Made by a program: the position numbers and the translations under genes
Assembly (NCBI RefSeq): GCF_017163755.1
Contig: NZ_JAFIWC010000028.1
Coordinates: 1-64,000 of the forward strand
Direction of reading: 5' to 3'
Origin: Xanthomonas sp.
Lineage (GTDB): Bacteria; Pseudomonadota; Gammaproteobacteria; Xanthomonadales; Xanthomonadaceae
Length of the DNA stretch: 64,000 nucleotides
Shown: in pieces, positions 1-10,693 of the stretch
How the letters are laid out: the number at the start of each line of letters is the position of its first letter
Position numbering within the stretch: position 1 is the stretch's first letter
Notes under the pieces: model-generated
Databases searched by the model: none
Told to the model about the DNA's origin: nothing
The model's input: only the letters and a program-made list of their open reading frames with translations

Positions 1-28
1 GCCGGGACCGGGGACCGGGGACCGGGGA
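1..28. repeat. Tandem GGGACCG heptamers, left arm
   Basis: About four copies of a GGGACCG-type heptamer stand at the window edge. The same heptamers in inverted orientation lie at 249-280, so the two tracts face each other across about 220 bp. A related GGGACTC pair lies at 22190-22300. The left end may continue outside the window. Confidence 0.7.
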
Positions 29-248
29 AGGCTCTTTGGCCTCGCTTGCCTGTCAAGCGCTTTGAAATTATCTGCGTGGACCTGAATCTGGAAACCACGC
101 AAAACCCCCAATACAACCAACCGCCAGCCGCGGGCGCTATCTGCTGTTCGCCGATACCGACCCGCGCCAACACGCCATTGCTGGCAGCGGCGCTATGCGC
201 GTTGCACCCCCTCAAACCGGCGCGTTCTACTTCGTGGCCGCGCTTTTC

Positions 249-280
249 CGGGTCCCCGGTCCCTGGTCCCCGGTCCCGGC
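249..280. repeat. Tandem GGTCCCC/CGGTCCC heptamers, right arm
   Basis: Inverted counterpart of the tract at 1-28, ending three bases before the rubredoxin stop codon. In the rubredoxin transcript it would be an early 3' UTR element able to pair with the downstream copy. Short heptamer arrays of this kind are known from Xanthomonas and Xylella intergenic DNA. A role as terminator or mRNA stabiliser is inference. Confidence 0.65.
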
Positions 281-282
281 TT

Positions 283-477
283 CTACCCCTCCATCTCCAC
301 CATCTCGAAATCGTCCTTGGTCACGCCGCAGTCCGGGCAGGTCCAGGTATCGGGCACGTCTTCCCAACGGGTGCCGGGGGCGATGCCCTCTTCCGGCAGG
401 CCGTCGGCTTCGTTGTAGAGGAATCCGCAGACGACGCACATCCAGGTGCGGTAGGTGGTGGCGGTGGTGTCGCTCAT
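283..477 (-). CDS. Rubredoxin
   Basis: A 64-aa small iron-sulfur electron carrier. Two CxxC knuckles are visible, MCVVC near residues 13-17 and CPDC near 47-50, which together ligate one Fe by four cysteines. The conserved aromatic and acidic residues between them ([18 protein letters not shown]) match bacterial rubredoxins. Its length is normal for the family. It is divergent from thiE with about 70 bp between the start codons. Rubredoxins pass electrons to oxygenases or oxidases, but the partner is not encoded nearby. The ATG at 477 is chosen because the frame upstream has no family similarity. Confidence 0.93.
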   Translation of the reverse strand: MSDTTATTYRTWMCVVCGFLYNEADGLPEEGIAPGTRWEDVPDTWTCPDCGVTKDDFEMVEMEG

Positions 478-549
478 CGGATAATCGCGGTCTACAGGCC
501 GGGCGGAGCCGCATTGTCCCACCCCGGCCTTCGCATCGGAAGGCTCACC

Positions 550-1182
550 ATGAACGCATCCCCTTCGCCACGCGGCGTGTACCTGATCACTCCCGACGAC
601 GACGACGGCGAGCGCCTGCTGGCGCGCGTGGCACCGCTGCTGGGCCAGGGCGTGACCTGGCTGCAATACCGCAACAAGCGCGCCGACGCGGCGCAGCGCC
701 TGCATCAGGCGGCCGCATTGCAGGCGCTGTGCGCGCAGGCCGGGGTGCCGCTGATCGTCAACGACGACGTCGACCTGGCGCTGGCGGTGGGCGCGGCCGG
801 CGTGCACCTGGGCCAGGACGACGGCGACCTGGCCGCCGCGCGCGCGCGGCTGGGCGGCGATGCGCTGATCGGCGCGTCGTGCTATGCGGACCTGGCGCTG
901 GCCCGGGCCGCGGTCGCCGCCGGCGCCAGCTATGTCGCCTTCGGCGCGTTCTTCCCCAGCCTCAGCAAGGCCACCACCGCGCAGGCCACGCCGGCGCTGC
1001 TGGCCGCCGCCGCGGACCTGGGCGTGCCGCGCGTGGCCATCGGCGGCTTGACCCCGGAGAACTGCGGCCCGGCGATCGCCGCCGGCGCCGACCTGCTCGC
1101 GGTCATCAGCGGCGTCTGTTCGGCACCCGACCCGCTCGCCGCGCTGCGTGCGTATCGCGCGTGCTTTCCGGAGCTGCGCTAG
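550..1182 (+). CDS. thiE: Thiamine-phosphate synthase
   Basis: A 210-aa cytoplasmic TIM-barrel enzyme. It joins the HMP-pyrophosphate and thiazole-phosphate moieties to give thiamine phosphate and PPi. Visible family motifs are QYRNK (pyrophosphate loop), VNDDVDLAL followed by GVHLGQDD (Mg/pyrophosphate site), FPSLSKATT (phosphate loop), [10 protein letters not shown] and LLAVISGV. The ATG at 550 gives the usual family length, and the open frame upstream of it shows no homology. It is divergent from rubredoxin. thiC, the HMP synthase of the same pathway, lies at 51-53 kb under a TPP riboswitch, whereas no riboswitch is evident ahead of thiE. Confidence 0.95.
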   Translation: MNASPSPRGVYLITPDDDDGERLLARVAPLLGQGVTWLQYRNKRADAAQRLHQAAALQALCAQAGVPLIVNDDVDLALAVGAAGVHLGQDDGDLAAARARLGGDALIGASCYADLALARAAVAAGASYVAFGAFFPSLSKATTAQATPALLAAAADLGVPRVAIGGLTPENCGPAIAAGADLLAVISGVCSAPDPLAALRAYRACFPELR

Positions 1183-1208
1183 GGTCTGTTAACGCTATCG
1201 GGATAGGC
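1181..1208. repeat. Short dispersed repeat, copy 1
   Basis: Starts AGGGTCTGTTAACGCT and overlaps the thiE stop. A near copy starting AGGGCCTGTTGACGCT lies at 34154-34179, 33 kb away, also just beyond a gene end. It could be the terminal sequence of a vanished mobile element or a small dispersed repeat. Nothing else is recognised between 1209 and 1413. Confidence 0.4.
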
Positions 1209-1413
1209 CACGTTGTCATGCCCGGCGTCCAGGCGGTCGTGCGTGGCGCCGCGGCAGGCTGGCCGCCTGTCCAAGCCGCGCGCGGCCGCCTTGGCGCCGG
1301 ACAGGGCAGCGCCGCGACCTCGTGCCATCGGTTCGGTTCGCATCTGCCGCGTACGATGGCGCGCGCCTCCCGTCGCGTCGGGACCTCGCCGCCGCGCCGG
1401 CGGCTCTGCCGGT

Positions 1414-2652
1414 TCACTTCAGTTCGGCGATGGCGGCCGGATCGGCCTGCGCCTGCACCCGCTCGAGCAGGCGCAGCAGGTTGCCGCCCCAGATGTTGGC
1501 GATCTGCTGTTCGCTGTAGCCGGCCTGCAGCAGGCGCTCGGTGATGCGCGGCAGCTGCGAGACGTCCTCCAGTCCGGCCACGCCGCCACCGCCGTCCCAG
1601 TCCGCGCCCAGGCCGACATGGTCGGGACCGGCGACCTCGAGGATGTGCAGGATGTGCTTCATGTAGTCGTCGAAGGTCGCGCGCGCGACGCCGTACTTGG
1701 CGTCCAGTGCCTTGCGCCTGGCCATCACCTCGCGGTACTGCCCGGGCTTGATCGCCTGGCGCCCGCCGTAGCCGGCGAACAGCGCGCGCAGTTCCTCGCC
1801 GTAGGCGGGATCGCGGTTGCCCGGGATCAGGTAACCGGACAGCGAATTGACCTGGATCACGCCGCCCTTGGCCGCCAGCTTGCGGATGCGCGCGTCGTCG
1901 ATGTTGCGCGGATGCGCATTGAGCTCGCCGGAGGCGGTGTGCGACAGGATGATGGGGGCGGTGGACAGTTCCAGCAGTTGGTCGAACACCGCGTCGGAGG
2001 CGTGCGACTGGTCGAGCACGATGCCCAGGCGGTTGGCCTGCGCCACCAGTGCCCTGCCCTTCGGGCTGAGCCCGTGCCACTGCGGCCCCTTGCTGTCGGT
2101 GGAGGAATCGGCGAAGTCGTTGTTGCTGGTATGCACCAGCCCGAGCATGCGCACGCCGAGCCGGTAGTAGGCGCTCAGCAGCGTCGGATCGGCGGCCAGC
2201 GGCGAGGCGTTCTCTATGCTGATGTAGACCGAGCGCCTGCCGGCGGCCTTGATCCTGGCCGCGTCCCCGGGCCCGGTGGCCAGTTCGAACTTGTCCGGAT
2301 GGGCGGCGACCATCTCGCGGATCTGCGCCAGGCGCTGCAGGCCGAAGTCGCGCGCCTGGCGGTTGCCCGCTTCGCTGCGCTCGCCCTGCGCGGTGTAGAT
2401 CACCCAGAAGCCGCCGTCCAGCCCGCCTTCGAGCATGCGCGGATAGTCGACCTGGGTGCCGTCTTCGTCGTAGTGGTGGTGGTCGAGGATGTTCCAGCCG
2501 GGGCGCGCGAGATTGGCCGGCGTGTCCAGGTGCGTGTCCAGCACCGGGAAGCGCGCATGCAGCGCGCGCGCCCGCGACAGCCCGTCGGCGGCCGACAGGT
2601 CGCCCCAACAGGCCAGGCACAACAGCAGCAGGAAAGGACAGGGCTTGGCCAT
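1414..2652 (-). CDS. Secreted M19 (renal-type) dipeptidase
   Basis: A 412-aa zinc dipeptidase of peptidase family M19. Metal-site motifs are visible: LDTHLDTP near residue 38 (HxD), IENASPL (bridging Glu), DQSHAS, SHTASGELNAHPRN (two His) and GLGADWDGG (Asp). The N-terminus from the ATG at 2652 (MAKPCPFLLLLCLACW) is a Sec or lipoprotein-like signal, so the enzyme should act outside the cytoplasm. The ATG 30 nt further upstream would place charged residues before the signal and is less likely. It follows the TonB receptor gene by 100 nt on the same strand. A receptor-dipeptidase operon for imported small peptides is the simplest reading. M19 enzymes often accept D-amino-acid dipeptides; the substrate here is unknown. 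Confidence 0.9.
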   Translation of the reverse strand: MAKPCPFLLLLCLACWGDLSAADGLSRARALHARFPVLDTHLDTPANLARPGWNILDHHHYDEDGTQVDYPRMLEGGLDGGFWVIYTAQGERSEAGNRQARDFGLQRLAQIREMVAAHPDKFELATGPGDAARIKAAGRRSVYISIENASPLAADPTLLSAYYRLGVRMLGLVHTSNNDFADSSTDSKGPQWHGLSPKGRALVAQANRLGIVLDQSHASDAVFDQLLELSTAPIILSHTASGELNAHPRNIDDARIRKLAAKGGVIQVNSLSGYLIPGNRDPAYGEELRALFAGYGGRQAIKPGQYREVMARRKALDAKYGVARATFDDYMKHILHILEVAGPDHVGLGADWDGGGGVAGLEDVSQLPRITERLLQAGYSEQQIANIWGGNLLRLLERVQAQADPAAIAELK

Positions 2653-2752
2653 CGGGTATCGGCTCGTACGCAGCGCGGGCATCGGCGGTGCGCGCCGGTG
2701 CCTTCGCCAAGGGAAAAGGGCCCGGCCCGCCGCGCGGCGGGCCGGTGCGTGG

Positions 2753-5700
2753 TCAGAAGTCGTAGCTGAGCGTGACCCGGCCCGAGCGCGGCGCTTGATA
2801 CGCCACCACCTGGTCCCATAGCGGGTTCGTGCTGTTGTCGGGAAGCTGCGAGAACGGATAGATGTTGGTCGCGGTCTGCTCGTTGGTCACGTTGAACACG
2901 TCCAGTCGCAACGCCAGCTTGCCGTCGGCGAACGCAGGCTTGTAGGTCACGCCCAGGTCGAGCTGGGCGATCCAGCCCAGGCGTCCCTGCGAGCCGGGAG
3001 GCGACGGGTCGCCGGTGCCGGTTTCGGCGTTGTAGCAGAAGTGATAGGGGCCACCGGTGATCGCGCTGCCGCCGTATCCGGCCGGGTCCCTGCCGGGATA
3101 GGTGTCGCCGTAGTAGTTGCCCAGGCAGTTGCGCGGCGCGCCCGAGATCAGGCTGAAATTGGCCGATGCGCCCCACTGCGGGGTGAACTGGTAGAAACCC
3201 AGCAGCTTCAGCTGGTGGCGGTGATCGTTGGATTGATCGCCGTTGAAGTGCTCCATCAATGCCGCGTGGTCCCAGCTCTGCGTGGTGGAGACCGAGGCCT
3301 GGCCCTGGTAGCTGCCCAGCGCGCCGCCGGTGCGCCACAGGTCCGAGCGTACCTGGCCTTCGGTGGTGCCGTAGCTGTGCGACCACACGTAGTTGGCCTT
3401 CGCATACCACTTGCCGTCGAACGGACGCTCCAGATTGAATTCCAGCGCCGAATAGTTGCGCTTGAACTCCGGGAAGCCCGCCGCCTGGCGGCTCACCGAC
3501 ACCTCATGGAACTGCCCGTCGGTGCCGATCACGCCCCAGGTGTTGGTCTGCCCGGGGTTGATCAGCGCCGCGCCGGAGACTTGCGACCAGTCGATGGTGA
3601 CGCCCTGCGCGGCGGCGGCCTCGATCAGCGCGGTGTTGGAGACGTCGTAGTTCTGGTCGTCGATACCGGCGTTCAGGCGGCGATGGGTGCCGCGGAACCC
3701 GAACACCCAGCCGCTCTCCAGCTGCTGGGTGAAGCCCAGGATGATCTCGTCCTGGTTCTCGCCCTCGATGTCCTTGGCCACCGCCGTGCGCACGTCGGCG
3801 ATGCGGCCGAAGCGCGAGTTGGCCGACACCGCCGAACCCAGCTGCTGGGCGAGCACCGGCGTGCCGTCGGCGTTGACGCCGCTGTAGGTGAAGTAGGTGT
3901 CGGTGTTGGTCGCCGGCGTGAACAACCCGACCGGCGACAAAGGCAGGCCCAGATAGTAGCGGCCGACGCTGCCGAACACCTTCAGGCTGGAATCGCCGTT
4001 GACGTCCCAGCTGAAGCCCAGGCGCGGCGCCCAGGCATCGTCGACGTCGATGTAGGCGGCGCCGAACGGGGTGTAGTTGGTGAACTCGTCCTTGCGCAGC
4101 CCCAGGCTGAGCAGCAGGTTGTCGGTGACCTGCCACTTGTCTTCGATGTAGTACGCGCGCTGCTTGGCTTCGTAGGAATAGAGGCTGGTGTTGACGGTAC
4201 GGATGACGTAGTAGCCCTGCGCCCCGTAGACCGGATCCACCAGGCCCGGACTCGGCGCGCCGACGCCGCCGGCCTCGTTCGCCGACTGGCTCACCAGGCC
4301 GCCGGTCTGCAGGCCGAGCGGATCGCTGGTCTGGCCGTACGTCCACGAATAGCCGGGGCCCGACAGGATCGACCCCACGTCCGTGCCCTTGGACTTCTGG
4401 TTGTCGATGCCGAAGTTGAGCGTGTGCTTGCCCACGCGCCATTCCAGATTCAGCCGCTGGTTGTCCTTCTCGTATTCGCGGTCCGGCGAACTCACCGAGG
4501 TGACCAGCTGCCGGCCGATGATCGGCGCGCCGCCGACATAGGCGGGGTTCTGCAGCGCCGCGCTGATGATCACCGGCCCGTTGCCGGCGTCGTAGTTGTA
4601 CGCGGTCAGTTCGTCCGGGGTCTTCATCTTGCCGTACAGCGCGGTCAGGGTGATGTTGTCGCCGAAATAGCCGGTGTATTTTCCGGAGAACAGCGTCGGC
4701 CCGGTCTTCCACGTGGACTCGTCGGTGAGATAGCTGCCGCGCTCGCGATTGACGTAGTCGTAGCGGTAGATGGAGCCTTGGGTTTCGGCTTCGTCGCTGG
4801 CGCCGGTCACCTCCAGCAGATGGTTGTCGGTGATGTACCAGTCCAGCTTGGCGTACCAGCGCTTCTGTTCGTAGTCGTAGTCGGTCAGGCCGCCGGTGCG
4901 TCCGTTGTCCGAATCGCGATTGGAGACCGCGCGCACGCCGTCGGAATCCACCTTCTCCGCGGCCAGGAAGAAGAACAGCTTGTCCTGGACGATCGGACCG
5001 CCGATGTAGGCGCTGTACGTGGTCTGGCTGGCTTCGGCCTCGCTCTGCGGCTGGTACAGGCCGTTGGCCGAGCGCGCGTACCGGTAGGCGGCGTTGTTCA
5101 CGCTGCTGCCCTGGCTGTCGGGACGCCAGTACAGATCGCGCTGGTTGGCCTTGAGGCCGTTCGGCTCCCAGATCACCGCCGCGCCGAACTTCCATTCGTT
5201 GCTGCCGCGCTTGCCGATCTGGTTGATCACCCCGCCGTTGGAGCGGCCGTACTGCGCGCCGTAGCCGCCGGTGAAGATTTCCTGTTGATCGATGGCGCCA
5301 TACGGCAGGGTCAGCCCGCCCAGGCTGTTGCTGGCGGTGGTGGTGTTGAAGCCGTTGAGATAGTAGGCGTTCTCGCTGGCCGCCGAGCCGCCGAAACTGG
5401 GCAGCGAGCCGCCGAGCGGGCCGTTGTCGAAGCCGCCGCTGTTGACCACCACGCCCGGCGCCAGCAGCGCGATGGCTTCGGCGGTGCGCCCCAACGGCAA
5501 CTGCTGCAGTTGTTCGGCGGTGATCACGGTGCGCGTGTCCACGCTGCTCACGTCGATCGGCGACAACCCCGAGGCGTTCACGGTGACCCCTTCCAGGGTC
5601 TGCACACCGGCCGCGGAGAACGACACGTCGGTGCTCGCGCCGACGGTGATGCCGACGTTCTCGCGGGTCTGCACCACCGCGCCATCGCGCTTGACCGTCA

Positions 5701-5920
5701 CCGTATAGGTGCCCAGCGGCAGGTTGCCGGCCTGATAGCGGCCGCGCGCGTCCACCGGCACCTCGCGACTGAACCCGCTGTTGTTCTCCACCAGCACGCT
5801 CTGGCCGGCGCCATCGGCGACGCTGCCGGCGATGCTGCCGGTGGTGGACTGTGCGAAGGCGCCGCCGGCGGCGGCGGCCAGCGCGAGCGCCAGGGCGCTC
5901 TTGCGGATCAATCGATTCAT
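2753..5920 (-). CDS. TonB-dependent receptor, Oar-like, with N-terminal carboxypeptidase-like domain
   Basis: A 1055-aa outer-membrane receptor. A signal peptide (MNRLIRKSALALALAAAAGG, cleaved after AFA) precedes a carboxypeptidase-regulatory-like beta domain (about residues 26-95). Then come a plug domain containing VVVNSGGFDNGPLGG and a YGAQYGRSNGGVINQIGKRG element, and a long beta-barrel ending in an aromatic residue (TLSYDF). The start at 5920 has GGGAGAG five bases upstream; the frame upstream of it is an antisense shadow of hemL. Length and architecture match the Oar/OmpA-related receptors common in Xanthomonadaceae. With the secreted dipeptidase downstream, peptide import is likely. 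Upstream lie an inverted repeat (6020-6059) and two direct CGGGTAGG boxes (6112-6138). Confidence 0.92.
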   Translation of the reverse strand: MNRLIRKSALALALAAAAGGAFAQSTTGSIAGSVADGAGQSVLVENNSGFSREVPVDARGRYQAGNLPLGTYTVTVKRDGAVVQTRENVGITVGASTDVSFSAAGVQTLEGVTVNASGLSPIDVSSVDTRTVITAEQLQQLPLGRTAEAIALLAPGVVVNSGGFDNGPLGGSLPSFGGSAASENAYYLNGFNTTTASNSLGGLTLPYGAIDQQEIFTGGYGAQYGRSNGGVINQIGKRGSNEWKFGAAVIWEPNGLKANQRDLYWRPDSQGSSVNNAAYRYARSANGLYQPQSEAEASQTTYSAYIGGPIVQDKLFFFLAAEKVDSDGVRAVSNRDSDNGRTGGLTDYDYEQKRWYAKLDWYITDNHLLEVTGASDEAETQGSIYRYDYVNRERGSYLTDESTWKTGPTLFSGKYTGYFGDNITLTALYGKMKTPDELTAYNYDAGNGPVIISAALQNPAYVGGAPIIGRQLVTSVSSPDREYEKDNQRLNLEWRVGKHTLNFGIDNQKSKGTDVGSILSGPGYSWTYGQTSDPLGLQTGGLVSQSANEAGGVGAPSPGLVDPVYGAQGYYVIRTVNTSLYSYEAKQRAYYIEDKWQVTDNLLLSLGLRKDEFTNYTPFGAAYIDVDDAWAPRLGFSWDVNGDSSLKVFGSVGRYYLGLPLSPVGLFTPATNTDTYFTYSGVNADGTPVLAQQLGSAVSANSRFGRIADVRTAVAKDIEGENQDEIILGFTQQLESGWVFGFRGTHRRLNAGIDDQNYDVSNTALIEAAAAQGVTIDWSQVSGAALINPGQTNTWGVIGTDGQFHEVSVSRQAAGFPEFKRNYSALEFNLERPFDGKWYAKANYVWSHSYGTTEGQVRSDLWRTGGALGSYQGQASVSTTQSWDHAALMEHFNGDQSNDHRHQLKLLGFYQFTPQWGASANFSLISGAPRNCLGNYYGDTYPGRDPAGYGGSAITGGPYHFCYNAETGTGDPSPPGSQGRLGWIAQLDLGVTYKPAFADGKLALRLDVFNVTNEQTATNIYPFSQLPDNSTNPLWDQVVAYQAPRSGRVTLSYDF

Positions 5921-6019
5921 GCTCTCTCCCCGAAGATTGAAAATCGTTGGCATCCCAACGAAAAAGGCGCAGCGCGACGCCGGGCGGCGATCCGCCCTAA
6001 CACTCTGGAAAACCTGCCC

Positions 6020-6059
6020 GATGCATGACCAATCACCATCGGCTATCAGGTCATGCGTC
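6020..6059. promoter_or_regulatory. Inverted repeat between divergent receptor and hemL
   Basis: Arms GATGCATGACC (6020-6030) and GGTCATGCGTC (6049-6059) match at 10 of 11 positions with an 18-nt spacer. The site is 100 nt upstream of the receptor ATG and 180 nt upstream of hemL, in the 315-bp divergent intergenic region. It could be an operator or a transcript hairpin. The regulator is not identified. Confidence 0.4.
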
Positions 6060-6111
6060 CCCTGGCCGCTTCGATAGTAGGCAGCGCGCCACGCGGCACA
6101 CCCGCCCGCGA

Positions 6112-6138
6112 CGGGTAGGTCCCCCGCTTGCGGGTAGG
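6112..6138 (+). promoter_or_regulatory. Two direct CGGGTAGG boxes, 19-nt pitch
   Basis: CGGGTAGG occurs at 6112-6119 and again at 6131-6138. The identical octamer pair with the identical 19-nt start-to-start spacing is found at 17820-17846 upstream of the second receptor operon. The octamer resembles the MalT box (GGGGA-T/G-GAGG, bound as direct repeats), and a MalT-type regulator gene lies 1.6 kb away at 7750. Binding by that regulator is inference. Confidence 0.5.
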
Positions 6139-6235
6139 GGCGGCATGGCGCAGACCGGCGGCAGCCGCGACAATGGGCGACATCGCTCCGCGCCCGGCCT
6201 ATCGGCCCCGCCAGCCCCGTCAAGGATTCCCCGCC

Positions 6236-7528
<1,293 letters not shown>

Positions 7529-7749
7529 ACCCGCAAAGCGTGCGCTCGCGGCTTTTGCTTTTGTAGCCAACGTGTCATAAGTTGGCCACAGACCGCCAAC
7601 GGACGGCAGAGGGCGGGGGCCCATGGATTCGGCGCAGCTTCGTTGCCTTCCGCGGTCCGCGCGGCAGGGCGCGCAGCGCGGCCGCTTCCGTACCGTTTCC
7701 GGAACCGCCAGAAGGCGCGACGGAAGCAGATCCAGACATTCCTGGCGTC

Positions 7750-10530
7750 ATGCTCAAGCCTGTCACGTTGTTGAACCCGCGTTCGTCGCCGGGCGCGCAC
7801 GATTGCATGGCTGTGCCCGATTGGGTGCTGGTCGACAAGCTGGTGCCGCCGCGGCAGCGTGTGGCTGCGGTGCCGCGCGAAGCGTTGCTGCAGCACCTGC
7901 AACGCGCCGCCGAGCTGCCGCTGGCGCTGCTGCTGGCGCCACCGGGCTTCGGCAAGACCACGCTGCTCGCGCAATGGCATCAGCGCCTGCGCGAGCGCGG
8001 CGACATCGGCGTGGCGTGGTTGTCGCTGGACGAGGACGACGCCGATCCGGCGCGCTTCCTGGCCTACCTGGCGCTCGCCGTGCAGGAGGCGGGCCTGGAG
8101 CTGGGCGCGGCGCTGCAGGGGCAACTGCTGCAGCACGGCCAGGACCTGGACGTGGCGACGACGCTCGCCGGCCTGATCCGCGCGATCCGCGCCGCGCCGC
8201 GGCGCCTGCTGGTGATCGTCGACGACTACGACCGCGGCCACAGCGCCGCGGTCGACGATGCGGTGCTGCGCCTGGTCGACCACGCCGGCGGCCCGTTGCA
8301 TCTGCTGCTGGCCACCCGCCGCGCGCCGGCGCTGCCGCTGGCGCGCCTGGCGCTGCAGGGCCGGGTCGAACGCATCGGCCCGCGCGAGCTGGCGCTGGAC
8401 GAACACGAGACGGTGGCGCTGCTCGGTCCGCAGGTGCCGCTGGAGATGGCGCGGCAGCTGCGCCGGCAGACCGAAGGCTGGGCCGTGGCGCTGCAGCTGG
8501 CGGGGCTGTGGATGGGCGACGACGAACAGCGCCGGCACGACATCGGCCGCTTCTCCGGGCGCACCGCGGAACTGGCCGCCTACCTGGCCGAGCAGGTGTT
8601 CAACGACCTGGATCCGGAGCTGCGCGAGTTCCTGCTGCAGCTCTCGCCGCTGGACCGCTTCAACGCCGCCCTGGCCGACGCGGTGCGCGATCGCCACGAC
8701 AGCGGCGTGCTGCTCGCGCGGCTCGGGCATTTCCAGGGCCTGCTGGTGTCGCTGGACGGCGAGCACGAATGGTTCCGCTTCCATCCGCTGTTCGCCGACT
8801 ACCTGCACCAGCAGCTGGAGCGCACCGCGCCGGCGCTGCCGCCGTTGCTGCACCGGCGCGCGGCGCACTGGTTCGACGCGCACGGCCAGCTGCTCGACTC
8901 GGTGCGCCATGCGCTGCGCGGCGACGCCATCGACGCGGCGGCCGACAGCATCGCCCGCGCCGGCACCTGGCAATTGCTGCTGCGCCACGGCACCGCGCCG
9001 GTGCGCGCGCTGCTGCGCCTGTTCCCGCGGCGCAGCGTCGGCGAACGGCCGGCGCTGAACCTGACCCAGGCCTACCTGCACATGAAGCTGGGCGAGTTCG
9101 ACCATGCGCAGACCCTGCTCGAGCGCTTCCGCGATTTTCCCGAGCCGCTGCGCGCGCCGTTCGAGCGCGACTACACCGTGGTGGTGGCGCTGCTGCGCGA
9201 CCTGCTCGACCAGGTGTGCGGCAATCCGCGCGGCTTGCCGCAACTGGCCGCGCAGGCCGCGGCGCTGGACGAGGACGACCATCTGGGCCGCGGCACGCTG
9301 TGGTGCATCTGCGCCACCACCGCGCTGGGCCGTGCCGAGTTCGACGCCGCCGAGCGCTATGCGCGCATGGCCGGCACCGCGATGCAGCGCAGCGGCAGCG
9401 AGGTCGGCGCCAACTACGCGCTGACCCACCTGGCGCAGAGCCACTACTACCGCGGCCAGCTCGACCAGGCCGAGGCGATCTGCCGCCAGGCGCTGGCCCT
9501 GGCGCAGCGCCAGCAGCAGCTCGACGGCGCCTTGCACGCGGTCGGCCAATGCCTGCTGGCGCAGTTGCAATGCGAGCGCGGCCGCTACGACGACGCCGCC
9601 GACTGTCTGCAGCCGGCGCTGGCCTTCCTGGAGCAGCACGACGGCTGGCTGGACATCTTCGCCGCCGGCTACGAGACCGCGCTGGTGCTGGCGCGGCAGC
9701 GCGACCGCAGCGGGCGCGCCGCGCTCGACCTGCTCGACCACATCGATCGCGTCGCGCACGCGCGGCGGCTGAGCCGGCTGAGCGACCTGGCGCTGGCCTG
9801 GCGGCTGGACGTGCTGCTCGACCAGCCGCCTTCGCCGGCGGTGGACCTGCTGGTGGCGCGCAGCGGCGGCGAGTCGCGCTTCGCGCACGCGCTGGCGCAG
9901 CCGCAGGACTGGCGCTTCCGCGCCGCGCTGGGGTTCGCCCTGGCGCGCTGGCATCGCCTGTCCGGACGCGCCAGTGCCGCGCTGGCGGTGCTGCATGGCG
10001 TGGAGGCGGCCTGCGAAGCCGCCGGCAACCGCTGCCATCTGGCCCGAACCCGCGCGCACATCGCGCTGGTGCTGCACGATCGCGGCCAGTCGGCGGCGGC
10101 GCTGCCGTATCTGCGCGACGCGCTGGCGCACGTCGCCGCCACCCAGAGCTGGCAATGCGTGCTGGAGCTGGGCGTACCCGGCAAGGCGCTGTTGCGCCTG
10201 GCGCGGCAGCAGGACCCGCAGGCCGCGCCGAACACCACGCTGGCGATGACGATCCAGACCCTGCTGGACAAGCTGCGCCACGACCAGGACAACGGCGCCG
10301 AACTGTTCAGCGAGCGCGAACGGGAAGTGCTCGCGCTGCTGGCGCAGGGCGATGCCAACAAGCAGATCGCGCGCCGCCTGGCGCTGTCGGAGAACACGGT
10401 CAAGTTCCACCTGAAGAACCTGTACCGCAAGCTGGAGGCCGGCAGCCGCGAAGCGGCGCTGGCCAGCGCGCTGCAGCGCGGGCTGTTGCGGCGCGCAGCG
10501 CCGCCGGCGCTGGACCCGGGGTCGGACTGA
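7750..10530 (+). CDS. MalT-type LAL transcriptional regulator (LuxR-family, ATP-binding)
   Basis: About 926 aa. A STAND-type NTPase region starts near residue 63 with Walker A LLAPPGFGKTTLL and Walker B LLVIVDDYD. A long helical TPR-like sensor region follows, and the protein ends in a LuxR helix-turn-helix (FSEREREVLALLAQG, then SENTVKFHLKNLYRKL) from about residue 853. This is the MalT/LAL layout: ATP and an inducer drive oligomerisation and binding to tandem DNA sites. No maltose genes are present. The gene lies between two receptor operons that both carry paired CGGGTAGG boxes, so they are candidate targets. The start is uncertain: ATG at 7750 is chosen, ATG at 7807 is an alternative, and the frame is open back to 7582. 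Confidence 0.88.
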   Translation: MLKPVTLLNPRSSPGAHDCMAVPDWVLVDKLVPPRQRVAAVPREALLQHLQRAAELPLALLLAPPGFGKTTLLAQWHQRLRERGDIGVAWLSLDEDDADPARFLAYLALAVQEAGLELGAALQGQLLQHGQDLDVATTLAGLIRAIRAAPRRLLVIVDDYDRGHSAAVDDAVLRLVDHAGGPLHLLLATRRAPALPLARLALQGRVERIGPRELALDEHETVALLGPQVPLEMARQLRRQTEGWAVALQLAGLWMGDDEQRRHDIGRFSGRTAELAAYLAEQVFNDLDPELREFLLQLSPLDRFNAALADAVRDRHDSGVLLARLGHFQGLLVSLDGEHEWFRFHPLFADYLHQQLERTAPALPPLLHRRAAHWFDAHGQLLDSVRHALRGDAIDAAADSIARAGTWQLLLRHGTAPVRALLRLFPRRSVGERPALNLTQAYLHMKLGEFDHAQTLLERFRDFPEPLRAPFERDYTVVVALLRDLLDQVCGNPRGLPQLAAQAAALDEDDHLGRGTLWCICATTALGRAEFDAAERYARMAGTAMQRSGSEVGANYALTHLAQSHYYRGQLDQAEAICRQALALAQRQQQLDGALHAVGQCLLAQLQCERGRYDDAADCLQPALAFLEQHDGWLDIFAAGYETALVLARQRDRSGRAALDLLDHIDRVAHARRLSRLSDLALAWRLDVLLDQPPSPAVDLLVARSGGESRFAHALAQPQDWRFRAALGFALARWHRLSGRASAALAVLHGVEAACEAAGNRCHLARTRAHIALVLHDRGQSAAALPYLRDALAHVAATQSWQCVLELGVPGKALLRLARQQDPQAAPNTTLAMTIQTLLDKLRHDQDNGAELFSEREREVLALLAQGDANKQIARRLALSENTVKFHLKNLYRKLEAGSREAALASALQRGLLRRAAPPALDPGSD

Positions 10531-10693
10531 CCGCGGCGCGTCTGCGCCGGCCGTGGGTTTTTCCATTCGCCGGGGCGTTCCGCTCGCTGGCCAGCGGATC
10601 ACGTACTGTTGGTGCCGGTTTGCTGCGATGTGCTGCGCCGCGCCGGACTTCGTCTCCATCGAGCGGCGTTTTCAGCCGGCGCCTGGCCCCGGA

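Noticed and set aside
3041-6028. 995-codon plus-strand open frame opposite the first TonB receptor
   Set aside because: Antisense shadow of a GC-rich gene; low-complexity Ala/Arg/Val composition, no domain, and the real receptor is on the other strand. The same applies to long frames opposite the receptors at 43660-46785 and 53431-56316.
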